Assembly (NCBI GenBank): GCA_963691655.1
Contig: OY829329.1
Location: 23,177,883-23,241,882, forward strand
Length of the DNA stretch: 64,000 nt
Source of the DNA: Toxonevra muliebris
Taxonomy: Eukaryota; Arthropoda; Insecta; Diptera; Pallopteridae
Direction: 5' to 3'
The notes under the pieces are model-generated. The model did no database searches. It saw only the letters and a list, made by a program, of their open reading frames with translations, and was not told the DNA's origin. This document shows, in pieces, positions 33,512 through 43,772 of this stretch. Position numbers and translations under genes: made by a program. Numbering within the stretch: the first letter of the stretch is position 1; every line of letters begins with the position of its first letter.

Positions 33512-35854
33512 CAGTGGCGGATACAGAGTGAAGCTTAGAAGACTTTAGGAATATTTGAAAGCAAAAATATAATGCAATTATCAATAATCGTGTGGTGGAG
33601 AATCGCTTGGGGTAGGCAATAACCTACTAAAACGATAATCAACAAAATGAATGAATCTGAAATTAGTCAATATGCCTCAGTCCATTGCTTTTTGGAGAAG
33701 TTAACTCGTTTCGGCTCGGTACTTGATGCCATGATCCAATTTTGAAAATGTTCAAAATTTTGATATTTAAGTGACTGTTTACACGGGTTCAAGCATGAAC
33801 GCCTGTCTGAAAGAGAGTAGTAAGGAAGAGAGAGAAACTCGCCTGTCTTTTTCTAACTACCTATTTTTTCTACCTACCACTAAATAAATTAAAGAAATTT
33901 GTTTCTGAATTTTACAGGGTGTAGTAGTTTTTGGCTTACCCCGAGATAATAACACAGTACATAGTAGTAGATTAAATAATTAATCTAAAAATTATGAACT
34001 GCCAAATTTGGAAGATATTTCAAAGAGTTTTTTGCAAATTAAAATATTAACCCTTGAAAACTGACATTTTTTATCTCAACCAAACACTTACAAAACTTGT
34101 CACTCGGGGTTGCTGATTACGAATCCGAAATCCGTTTTGAAATAATCAAAATGGAGGATCCAATATGGCGGACAATTTTTATTAACAGTGGTCGAGTTTG
34201 CCTGAAACTTGTTACACGGGGGCTTCGAGGTCGCTGATTAAGAATCCGAAATCCATTTCGAAAAATCTAAAATTGCGAATCTTTTTATAAAGCAAAAAAA
34301 TTGCACTTACCTGAAAAAGCCCACGAAAATATTTAATATTTCTACCGCAAAAGACTAAAGCCATAATGGATCGTTGATTTTTAATATTTCAAAATGTATT
34401 TAGGATTTGTAATCCGCAACCTCGAAAACCCCCGGTTAAAAGGTTTCAAGCAAAGTCGTGCTCTTTTAGTAAAAGTCGTCAGCCATTTTGGATCCGACAT
34501 TCTGAGTTTTTCAAAACGGACTATTGATTCATAATCAGCAACCCGAAAAACCCTTTTCCCTAAAGTTTCAATTTTTTCTGAAATTCGTGATATTTTTTTC
34601 TCTATAGTAAATTTACAATTTTTTTTTAAATTAATTTACAAGTATCTCAAAAACTTTAAGGATAGTGAAAAAACTGATGACATCATAAAAATATGAGCGA
34701 TTATAAAGAAATTAATGCAAATGTTGAAACACAATTAGGACGGCAGCGACGGCGACTCATTTTTTATACCCAAACTCGAATGGAAGGAATAAAAAAATGT
34801 TGACGACTCATTGTCTACATAGAATCAATATTATTTCTTCACCGTATGATGGTGACGCTCTCTTAGTTTGAAACTCCAACTCTATAAGAAGCGTTCAACG
34901 CTTTCTACGTGTTCAAATTTTAAGATTTTAGATCTTTCCTACAAGTTTTGTGAGTGTAAACGCGTGTTATTGAGTTTTGGGCTTAACGATTTTATTGCCC
35001 TATTTTTGTAAAATTTATAAAATACTGCCAGGTTTTCTGAATTTTAAAATTTTAAAACAATCGCCTTGATTGTGTGCGTCTCTCTCGTCGCCAGCAGTCG
35101 TCGCCTCAATCGTGTTAAGTTGCAAGGTTAAAAATTCGTTCAAAATCTGCTCTTCTCTTTTCACCCTTTTTTTTGCCCTTTCTCTTAATTTTTGTACCAA
35201 ACGTATTATTTTTTATATAAATATACATTTGAAAATATTTAATTTAATTTTGGAGACATTTCGGTCTGAAGGTAACAAATTTTTCTTTGTAACCATTCCT
35301 GTTTTATAAATTTAGAGACAGACTGTAATAAAGTATTTCCAAGGATAGTCATTTATCTCAGTGCTTTTATTTTTAAAAATATTGCAATGGACTTTAAACT
35401 TATGGAATATGAAATGTGTCCCAAGAGCCATTTGCCCTTAAAACTTTTGACACTGAGTCCGAGTTTGACCAGAATATTGTTCTATCTTTTTTCGACAAAC
35501 AAAAATAGATATTAGGGTTATTTTTCATTTTCAGATTGTGGCCAAATTTCGCTGAGCCATTTATTCATCGAAAGCATTGCTATCGATTTCCCCAATACTG
35601 ATATTTTGCAATTAAAAAAAAAAATCTAAATTGCAATTCAGCGACAAAAATTCTTTAAAAACATGGTTCTTTATTTATGGATCTATGCAATACAAAATTA
35701 CGAAGGCCCGTGTCAACTAAAGAAATCGCATTTGAAAATGGAAGAGTCTTTCCTCCTGAGTAAGTCTACATCAGAAGTGACGTAAAAAAATAGAGTAAGA
35801 TATTTTATAAATCTCAGCCTCCCCTCTCATTGACGATTTCTAAATCCGCCACTG
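33512..35854. mobile_element. Candidate 2.3-kb hAT-like element (CAGTGGCGGAT ends)
   Basis: CAGTGGCGGATACAGAGTG at the left faces AATCCGCCACTG at the right (TIR CAGTGGCGGAT, 11 bases exact), with CCTCCCCTCTCATTG subterminal to the right end as in the other family members. The flanks ATTCTATC and ATCTTACC agree at 5 of 8 positions, only weak support. The interior has no transposase frame. It contains the repeat cluster at 34.1-34.6 kb and a K/R-rich 61-codon minus frame (35015-35200) of unknown meaning. The two ends may instead belong to two separate insertions. Confidence 0.35.
34090..34575. repeat. Repeat cluster: two direct then two inverted copies
   Basis: The unit reads roughly AAACTTGTTACACGGGGGTT, then CGAGGTCGCTGATTACGAAT and CCGAAATCCGTTTTGAAAAA. 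Copies lie at about 34092-34160 and 34203-34270 in direct orientation, and at about 34387-34455 and 34513-34570 inverted. Each is some 65-70 bases with 70-85% agreement by eye. The whole could fold into a stem with a loop near 34300-34380. It is not coding. Confidence 0.7.
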
Positions 35855-36425
35855 ATCTTACCTACCATTTTTTTTTTTATGCAAATATTTTAAAAAGTCG
35901 TCTAGTTTTTTGTTTAACTAGTAACAAATCAATTTGCTACTATTTGCATATTTTTGTTATAATTAATTATCATAAGAATGTCGTGATAAATTGGTTAGTA
36001 AGTTGAAAAAGTAGAACAACAACAAAACGAGGAAAGTAAAATGTTTTTTTTTAGTTAGGAGCTTCTTTTGATAGTTTTCGTAATTTAAATTAGCTTTAAC
36101 TGTAGGGATATGAACTCTTACTTCACGTAGAGAGATTTTGGGACAATTTTTGAAATTTTTGATCCTTTATCATCGCTTTCTGATAAACTGATAACAAAAT
36201 GTAGATACAACCAACCTACTTTAGTTAATAGATTAAACTATTTGATATCATTCTGCACTCTTTAGATGAAAACATAATGGAACTGCGAGTAAATCGGAAA
36301 AAACCCAACACGATGTTCTTTATATAGTGAAAGCAAGCAGCGAAAACAACGCGGAATTTCTAAAAAAAAAAACTACCAGAAATTCTGTGCACATTTAAAG
36401 GACATATCCATCGTAAAATCATGTA

Positions 36426-36699
36426 TAAGGTGATAGCAAGATTACAACAATTTCACTTTTGGCAAAAACAACATATCTTTGTTGTTGCGTCAGATACCAT
36501 AAAATGTCTAAATCAGCCGTACAACAAAACAATAACAACACATCTTTGTTGTTGCGGCCATAATGGCGGCATGCAGTGAATGTCAAAATGACGAAAAAAC
36601 GTAAACAAACAATCAAAAGTAAACAATGATTTTGACAGTTAATGGTATTGACCACAAAGGAAGAAGAAGAATGAGTTGCTGGTATGTAACTTCACCTTG
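36426..36699. mobile_element. 274-bp TA-flanked MITE (YAAGGTGA ends)
   Basis: TAAGGTGATAGCAAGATTAC at the left and, from the right, CAAGGTGAAGTTACATACCA share YAAGGTGA plus looser similarity. TA flanks both (36424-36425 and 36700-36701). The interior twice carries ACAACAxATCTTTGTTGTTG, itself partly palindromic (near 36467 and 36535). Just outside the right end the word TTCACCTTG is repeated (36707-36715), hinting at an adjacent second end. The 78-codon minus frame across it is not a gene. Confidence 0.5.
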
Positions 36700-36704
36700 T
36701 ATAA

Positions 36705-37505
36705 ATTCACCTTGAGCCGCAGTGCATTTCTAGCCGAACTAAACACGAATATTGCTCGCAAAAAGACTTGAACGAAAGTTCTAAAAAGGTTCCCTTGACT
36801 ATTTGTTTTAAGATCAGTAAGTTTAAGTAGTCCTTAACTCCTTGAATGTCTTAATCAAATTTATCGATCCTGCACCTTTGTCAAATGGAACAACCCAAAT
36901 AATCTGCTATGAATTTGTAAAAGCAAATTCGAAACTTATTGATCCAGTACCTCTCTAGTTATCTTCAAAGCCACTGATAGATACAGGGTGAGGGTTCCAA
37001 CACAAAAACCAGGGCAAGGATGAAGTATTTTAAACATAAATAGTTTTAATGCCTTCACAGCGATCAGAATACAAAATATGCAATCATTAGGAAATCTAAA
37101 GGGGGAGACTCAGAAATAAAAGCTATTCAAATAGTACTTCTATTTTTTTTAACCGATCATTCCCGGGTACTTGAAATTTTTAGAATTTTTAATGAAACTT
37201 TCATAGTTTGATTTTAAGGCAATTTATATCAATTTAAATATAATGGAATGGTTTTTTTTTTTATTTTCCCCCCTTCTTATGAGCCTAAATTTGGTTTAAG
37301 GAATCGCTTGTTCCATAGCTGAACCAAAAAAAAGCTCAGTTTTTGGCACAGTGTGATTTCCAAAACCACCAAAAACTAAGTTATGATTATGGAAGGCGAG
37401 GAAGAGGGGCACATTACATCCTTGTGCAAATTAATGTGGACAAGACAAATTTTCTTTGAAAATTGTTTTAATTCAATCAAAAATAAAATCAGTAACAAAT
37501 CAGAT
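36705..37505. other. Stretch without a recognised gene
   Basis: Mixed AT-rich DNA. AATTAATGTGGACAAG near 37427 could be the terminal region of the Tc1/Tc3-like element whose transposase remnant follows, but no partner end was found. Confidence 0.35.
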
Positions 37506-37508
37506 GAA

Positions 37509-37780
37509 TTAATATTTAGTGTGTCTACCCTTGGCTTCCAGCATCATCTTAAGGCATTTTAGCACAGATTCTATGAACAATTTGCTAGTCATAAACATTT
37601 TCTCATCTCGGTACCACACTTCGTTCACTGTTCGAGTAACTTGATTTCGTTTACACAATCCATCTTTCTAAGTCTCGCCAGGCAGATGGATAACAAGTCC
37701 TCGATTGGATTAAAGTCATGAAAAGTACCAGGTCAATCCAAAAGGGTTTCCCAGCTCTCTCTATTTAAGACATGCGTCAC
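37509..37780 (-). pseudogene. C-terminal remnant of a Tc1/Tc3-like (DD34E) transposase
   Basis: On the minus strand, frames give HDFNPIEDLLSICLARLRK, then a shift to NQVTRTVNEVWYRDE, KMFMTSKLFIESVLKCLK and MMLEAKGRHTKY followed by a stop at 37509. NPIE with the following leucine-rich segment corresponds to the third catalytic residue (glutamate) of Tc1-type transposases, and 'KG..TKY' is their usual C-terminus. Upstream parts are missing; the hAT-like repeat beginning at 37784 abuts the break. Several frameshifts show it is dead. Confidence 0.6.
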
Positions 37781-37783
37781 CAC

Positions 37784-37945
37784 CACGGTTGCCACTTTGG
37801 TACAATTCTACCAAAACTGGTAAATTTTTTTTCATTTTTCTGCGCTTGGTACATTGGTACATATTTTTAAAATTTGGTACATTCTGTGAGCAAAGTTAGC
37901 TTTTATGGTAATCAAGAATTATAAACATATTTTCAAAATACTTTA
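37784..37945 (-). repeat. Partial second copy of the 4.2-5.1 kb hAT-like repeat
   Basis: CCACGGTTGCCACTTTGGTA and about 150 following bases match the reverse complement of 4905-5063, including the GTACCAA/TTGGTAC words and GAATTATAAACATATTTTC. Only this one end is present, so the copy is truncated or one-ended. Confidence 0.6.
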
Positions 37946-38179
37946 GAAATTAGCAAATTGTTCACACTTAGTCATTTTTTTTTGGCAAAAGGTTTGAAGA
38001 ATTAAGTAAATTTATATTCATGTTAATGAGCCTTCCTCATAGCTCAGCTGCTGCTAAAAGAAAATTTGTTGACTTGAGTCTAATAAAACATAAATATAAC
38101 AGAGATGATGAACAGCGAAAATGGCATAAAAGTTTAGCAAGACCGAATGCTCATTGAACTCTCAAAGATAAATTTAATA

Positions 38180-38480
38180 AGATCTTACACTCTGAGATGA
38201 GAAAATCTATGATACCTGCAAATTATTACAATTAAGTACTGAAACCCATTTAAACGTATAGAAACAAAATTTGGGGATGTGCTAAATCAACGATAATCAA
38301 CGAAATCCAAAGGTTCTCAAACAAAATAATTAGATATATAGTCCACGCACCATGGTATGTCAGAAATAATGACATTCATAGGAACTTGGCTCCGGTTTGA
38401 TCTACGAAACAAAACACGAAGATTATGACGCGTTAAACCTTTCGAGCTTAGAGGAAATAGTACAACCTGAAGACCTGATG
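38180..38480 (+). pseudogene. Jockey-clade reverse transcriptase, C-terminal fragment
   Basis: One plus-strand frame (38245-38400) reads KPI*TYRNKIWGCAKST, INEIQRFSNKIIRYIVHAPW and YVRNNDIHRNLAPV. 'KPIWTYG..IWG.AK', 'IQRFQNKILR.I..APWYV.N..IHRDL' is the conserved end of Jockey-clade non-LTR reverse transcriptases. Stops replace tryptophan and other residues, and the 5' part is absent, the usual outcome of 5'-truncated insertion. Further degraded sequence ending in PDDL-like residues near 38465 fits the family C-terminus. Confidence 0.85.
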
Positions 38481-38641
38481 ACCTAACCTGGTTTAATTAT
38501 AAAATTTACATTTTGCTTTTATAAAATGTAGTCGAATACATAATTTTTTAGACGCAAATTGTTATTAGTTATAAATCTTTAACTAGTCGCAATGTAACTA
38601 AACTAATAAATATTGTTTTTAACACAAAAAAAAAAAAAAAA
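38180..38641 (+). mobile_element. 5'-truncated Jockey-like non-LTR element with 3' UTR and poly-A
   Basis: Downstream of the reverse transcriptase fragment there is about 150 bp of AT-rich 3' UTR, an AATAAA-type signal near 38605 (CTAATAAATATTG) and an A run of about 16-18 bases ending at 38641. That order is as expected for a non-LTR 3' end. The 5' limit is uncertain and may lie up to 200 bases further left. No clear target duplication was found. Confidence 0.7.
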
Positions 38642-39039
38642 TTTTAGTTAATGAAAATCACAACACAAAATTTTATATCAAAAACGACAACATTACAAAG
38701 CTTTAGCTATCGCAAATGTTTTTTCTATCTCTCTCTTTAATTGAATGAAATTTTTATAGATTCACTTGATTTTAATATCAAATGGTTCTCCAAAAATGAT
38801 TGTCAGAAAATTTATAGCACTCTGGATACGGAATACATTTTCCTCCAACTTTGTCGACGACCTTTTTTGACAATCCGGAGTACTTTAATACTACTCTACC
38901 TATTTAGCCTATCTGTTTATTTTACTATGGTCGAGGGTAAACTAGACTAGTAAACCTTTCTAGTAGTTGAATAATTCCTCATAAGAGAAACAATGATTAT
39001 GAAAACTAGTGAGGATTTAGTTAGAAGCCCGCTAGCATA

Positions 39040-39774
39040 TAAAGGGTTTTCCATTAGGGACGTAACAATTTCGTATCTTTATATGAACGCACCTTTAAAC
39101 TTTTTAATGAACTGTCAATGTCAAAAGGTTAGTTAAAGTCAACATTTTTATCATGGTTAAGTTCACGAACCAGCAACATTTGGAAATTATTAAAAATTAC
39201 TACCGAAATTCTGAGTCTGTGGTCGCCACTTTAAGAGCGCTTACTCCAATTTTCGGTCGTAATACCGTCATGTTACCGTCAATGAAGAGCGCTATCGTGT
39301 TATGTTGAAATATTATTTGAGGCCAGAATTGGATGAACTTGACATCAACGATATGTGGTTTCAACAAGACGGTGCCACTAGCCACACACCATGCGTCACA
39401 ATCGATTGATTGAAAGGCAAAGTCGGTGAACGTGTTATCTCGTGCTATCTAACGCCATTGGATTTCTTTTTATGGGGCTATATCAAGTAACTGGTCTATG
39501 CCAACAAGCCAGCAACTTTAGACGGGCTCAAAGACAATATCAAACGCGAAATTTCCAACGTTCCGGTCGAAATGTGTGCGAGAGTGGTGGAAAATTAGGT
39601 CCAAAGAATCGATCGCTGTGAACGGGCTCGTGGTGGTCATATGACCGAAATCGAATTTCATTCATAAAATGTAATGCTTGCACTACACCCACAATAAATT
39701 TGAACTCAATATCAACAAAATTCTGTGTTTTATTAATAGATAAAATTGTTATGTTCTTAATGGAAAACCCTTTA
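39040..39774 (+). mobile_element. DD41D (rosa-type) mariner deletion derivative with TIRs
   Basis: TAAAGGGTTTTCCATTAGGG and its mirror at the right end extend through ACRTAACAATTT, a TIR of about 31 bases with three mismatches. TA borders both sides (39038-39039 and 39775-39776). At 735 bp it is well under the ~1.3 kb of an intact mariner, because the transposase gene has internal deletions. This is the only one of the four mariner remnants in the window with both ends visible. Confidence 0.9.
39153..39667 (+). pseudogene. Internally deleted DD41D mariner transposase
   Basis: The ATG at 39153 begins MVKFTNQQHLEIIKNYYRNS, then ESVVATLRALTPIFGRNT, the usual N-terminal helix-turn-helix start of this group. 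Next comes a jump to LRPELDELDINDMWFQQDGA, losing the second DNA-binding helix region and the first catalytic aspartate. The second aspartate is kept (QQDGATSHT). The run then shortens from KVGERVIS straight to CYLTPLDFFLWGYIK, where the third aspartate is kept but about 12 preceding residues are deleted. The tail LKDNIKREISNVPVEMCARV and ARGGHMTEIEFHS before the stop is typical. Stops replace tryptophans. The antisense 61-codon frame at 39200-39385 is a shadow. Confidence 0.88.
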
Positions 39775-39789
39775 TATTTATATATTCTC

Positions 39790-40790
39790 TGTCAAATTAT
39801 ATATTATATATAAATTGTAAGTCAAAAAATCTTGAAAACAGAGTATACTGTTCAAGATGTCACAAAAAAACTACAAGGTCACACTTTTGATTTTAAAATC
39901 TCATCGAGTTCAAAGAATTTAAAAATTACGATCCAAGAATTTTCAAGAAGTAAAACTTGTTAGGTTCTTAAAATCTCACTAAGATAAAAAGATTCTCCCA
40001 AAAAGAGACGATTCAAGAATTCTTGAATCTAGAATATATTAGAAAAACCGTGGACAAGAGAACTTTTAATTTAGTTTTTATTTTTAAGCTAAATAATCCA
40101 ACAACAAAGATCAAAGGGTGCCAATAAAATTATTTCCGGAAACTGCGGCACAATTGATTGATTTATTTGATTTTCACAAACATCTCGTTAACTTTGATTT
40201 CGATTGCAACTCTGCATATATTGTGTGTACTTAAGTTAAATAAATATCACTTTTATTTATGTAGAATTTGTATGCAAAAAAAAAAGCAAAAAAAAAAAAC
40301 CAATTTCAAATTTGTTCAATCTTAATGGATAAATTTATAAAAAATGTCACAGAAGTAAATTCTGAGAAATATTTACATATTTATTTGATTGATTTTCATT
40401 ACATACATTTTTCGTTCTCACCACCACACGCTGGAAAAATAATGATAATATCAGTCAATCAATCGATTGTTTCAATCGATCAATATAGTTACTCCAAATG
40501 AATTTGGGCGTCCGTTGATCTCACACTTTATTAATTAAGCAACATTTGCATGTAGATTTGCACGTACGAATATTACGAAATTAAACTCGCGTTACGTTAG
40601 TTACGATATTCAAAAATGTTTCAATACAAAAATTAATTAAATTTATTCGTATTTAATTACTAAAAATAATTATTATAATTATTCAATAGATACTTTAAAT
40701 TGCGCATGCGGTGCGTTTTTATTAAACAGCAAAAAACTACAAAATTAACAATTCGTAAGCTCCCGTCCTCAAAAAGAGACTGAAACTATA
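39790..40790. other. AT-rich stretch with Exd/Hox-like words, no gene
   Basis: No element ends are seen. From 40145 to 40500 the DNA is rich in TGATTGAT, TTATTTGATT and ATCGATT words (GTCAATCAATCGATTGTTTC near 40453), which resemble Extradenticle/Hox and related sites, next to the leader-like segment at 40.8 kb. The 77-codon plus frame at 40268-40501 has no family resemblance. Confidence 0.25.
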
Positions 40791-40799
40791 TAGAAAACT

Positions 40800-41080
40800 T
40801 TTTAACACTTTATAGTCTTCGAAGAAATTTCAAGCACGATCATCGGCAGTGGTCGGCAAGGCGACAGCGGTCGATCCATCGAAATTTTCGTCGAAATCGA
40901 AGTGAACGAAACGAGCAACGGGAATTGGACGATTTGTTTCGATAGAATTGTTGTTGCTGCTAATGTTGATGATCGTTTGCCGCCGCTGCTGCTGCAACAC
41001 GACAATTTACGAAGAATATACAGTGACTGCAAAGAAAAATAATAATAACAATAATACAATAAAAAAAAAGAATCAAAGTA
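40800..41080 (+). promoter_or_regulatory. Leader-like segment: candidate promoter and untranslated exon
   Basis: A sharply less AT-rich patch (40840-41010) includes ATCATCGGCAGTGGTCGGCA, GCGACAGCGGTCGATCC and GCCGCCGCTGCTGCTGC. It passes into CAGTGACTGCAAAGAAAAAT and A-rich sequence typical of fly 5' leaders, with a possible donor CAAA|GTAAGA at 41078. A TATA-like TTTATAG lies near 40809. Frames on either strand do not look like coding sequence: the plus strand gives N- and T-runs, the minus 85-codon frame mixed residues with no domain. It may be the first exon of a gene whose coding part is outside the window. Confidence 0.28.
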
Positions 41081-41089
41081 AGAAAAAAA

Positions 41090-42440
41090 AAAGAGTTAAA
41101 CAAGTACACAGGGTATACGACACAATAACAACAACAATTACAACAGCAATAACAACAAAATGAAATTTACTTGTATTTGGCAATAATTCAAGAATGATAA
41201 CATTAAACAAAATAAAACGAATATAAAAACTTGCAATCAAAATAAAAAAAAAAAAAAATGATTTGAAAAAAGAAGAAGAAAAACAAGAAGCAAACATTTT
41301 TTTTTGTTGTTTGTTTTTTTGTTCTGTTTTGTTTGAATACAATCGTCAGCGAATTAAGCCACCCGCCAATATATGCTGGCAATGCGTGTTACGCGTAACT
41401 TTTTGCGTGTAATATGCTCGTACAGTGTGCAGCAGGTTTTTTTTGGAATAATAAAAATTTATTGAAGCATATTTTTCTCTTTTGATATGGTGAATGTCTG
41501 TCTATATGTAACATTTTTCTGGGGATAGTCCTCTTAATTGCACCACTAGTCGATCTAAGAAAGGACTTAAATTGGGACATATTTCCCCTCTTACCCTCCC
41601 CTATAAATATCTTAGTCCAAATAGTTATTTCTTAGTTAACCGATATTCGTTGTTTTCCACCGATTTTTTTTTTCATTGAATTGCATTTTTCAGCGTTTAG
41701 TCCTAGGGTCCATTCAGACTCCAAAACGTGACGCCGCGCAATAGGATATTTGACTGTAAAAGTTGCCCAAAATTAATTTTTATACAAAGTCGCCTCCCGA
41801 GATATTTGCTTTGTAAAATGAGTGAAATCCACGCCCATCTACCATATAAGTTAAATTTTTAAAGCGTGATATCGGGAAAAATACTGAAGTGAATTCAATA
41901 CAATTTAACATACTTCTTTATATTAGCATAGATAATATTTGGTACTAAAATCAACCAAATACCTCGGTAACCACACTCACCTCCTATATAAGTGAAATTT
42001 TCAAGGCGTGACATCAGGCAAAATACTGAAGTAAATTAGATGAAACTAAACAAACTTATTTATATTGGTATATAAAACATTTAGTATAAAAATCAACCAA
42101 GGGTCCCAAGGCTTGGTGTGTAAAATTTTTGGAAAATTTTAATCAAAACAATACAATAACTCATATTCCAACAATTGTTTCGCAATAATATTTTCCAATA
42201 AGCAACGTGAGCCGAGTTTTCAAAAATTAGCATAAATGTTATGCAATTGGCTATTCTTGTTAATTTCTTTAAAATTTGATTGACTAACAAATTCTTAAAA
42301 GAAAAGAATTCCATCTAAAATTGCTATACCTTCACAAAATCCTGGCGTACGGTCCTTTTATAAACAGAATATACTAGGGTACATAACTATAGCCACACAT
42401 TTACTGAGAGTAATTCGGAGTCAATATATTATCAAACATG
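41090..42440. other. Mixed stretch, no supported gene
   Basis: Simple A-rich and AAC-rich sequence (41085-41340) gives way to AT-rich DNA. Around 41860-42060 the phrase AGGCGTGACATCAGGCAAAA and a neighbour AAAGCGTGATATCGGGAAAA show a ~145-bp direct duplication: 41855-41960 resembles 41995-42100, both followed by ATACTGAAGT and by AATCAACCAA. Confidence 0.4.
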
Positions 42441-42444
42441 GGCG

Positions 42445-43040
42445 TGATCAATCAACATTTGCGTTGTGAGTTCAATTCTTCAGGCCGATTGAACAGTTGG
42501 AAGTCGATCTAATATTTTACCGTAAGATTTCGTTCAGCGATGAAACACATTTTTGTTTCGGTGGCTTTGTCAATAAGTAAAATTGTCGCATAAGGAGTGA
42601 CTTCAATCCAGAATAAATCGAAGAACTACCAATGCATCCCGAAATATAGCAACGTCGGGCCGTACTTCTTCAAAAATGAAGCAGGCCAAAATATCGCAGT
42701 AATTGGAGTCTGGTACAGAGTAATGATTACCCATTTTTTATTTCCATAATTACGTCACATTAGTCTAGAATTTTGGAATCAACACGTTAGCGCTACATGC
42801 CATACTGCTGGCGAAAGAATCAACTTATTGAAGGAAGAGTTTGGCAGGAACGGACCTGTGAATTGGCCTCCAATATCGTTTGAAATAACACCTCTGGGTT
42901 TTTGTTTTGTTTTTTTTTTTCTGGGTGTATTTGAAGTCATACGTATAAGCCAATAAAGATTTCAGCCTTAGAAGACAGTAATGGGTACTCTTTCTTAGGA
43001 TGCAGTTCCTGAAATTATTTTTCATCATTACTGAAAGAAA
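42445..43040 (+). pseudogene. DD41D-type mariner transposase pseudogene, catalytic residues lost
   Basis: The plus strand reads, across frames: IFYRKISFSDETHFCFGGFV (first aspartate kept), NCRIRSDFNPE, ELPMHPE, GPYFFKNEAGQNIAVIGVWY, RVMITHFLFP, NQHVSATCHTAGERINLLKE, FGRNGPVNWPPISFEITPLG and YVY/NK-like downstream fragments. In the QQDxATCHTA box the aspartate is replaced (QHVSATCHTA), and in the TPLDFFLWG box it is replaced by glycine (ITPLGFCF), so two of three catalytic residues are gone. The RNGPVNWPPxS spacing fits DD41D. A T-rich slippage (42910-42920) also breaks the frame. TIRs were not identified. Confidence 0.78.
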
Positions 43041-43044
43041 ATTA

Positions 43045-43765
43045 TTTGCCGAATGAAAAATTGTTGTGTATTTTATTGCAATTTTAAATCCTCAACCTAT
43101 TAGAAAAAAGAAAATTCCTATTGTTCCAAAAAGGAGCAAAATGCCTCACAAATCTATATCGTGTCAATCTCTTGAGTTTACTCCAGTTTCGATTAATAGA
43201 AAAAACTTTGGTTTTTGAGTGTTATCTCCAGGTATTGGCAGGTATTTCTCTACTTCAACTACCTTGAGGACTCCAGTCAATAGCAGTCCTTAATCTAATA
43301 AATTCTTAACTTTACTGACCTCGAAACACTAAAAACACAGAATATCTCAGTACTACTTTCTCTTTCAGAATCTGAGCTAAGAACCATTGTAAAAAATGTG
43401 CTGTACAGTATTATCAATCACATTTAGATTTATGAAGTGGAGTGCAAATAATGTCGCACTTACGGTCGGAGCCCATAGCTCATAGAGCCCATTACTAATT
43501 CCTTCTATACTTATAGCCGGAAAAAACGAATTCAAACGAAGTTAAATAAATAAGTTTAAATTTATGAAAGCCGAAAAATTTGCTGAATTGGCAGGCAATC
43601 GAAAGTTTTCGTTGTCAGATACTATGTACAACATTTTTCTAAAATTATTGTAGATTCAAAACAACCTGCGCCTGTTTCCAATGAGCTCCACCATAAATTA
43701 CAAATTTGGTTTCTGAAATACTCCACTAAGTCATGGCTTTGAATGTAATATAAAATTTAATTTAA
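43045..43765. other. Stretch without a recognised gene
   Basis: Mixed AT-rich DNA between the mariner remnant and the 2.3-kb inverted-repeat element. Nothing was assigned. Confidence 0.4.
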
Positions 43766-43772
43766 ACCATTG

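Noticed and set aside
40948..41163. 71-codon plus-strand frame rich in N, K and T
   Set aside because: It is the product of AAT/AAC simple sequence after the leader-like segment.
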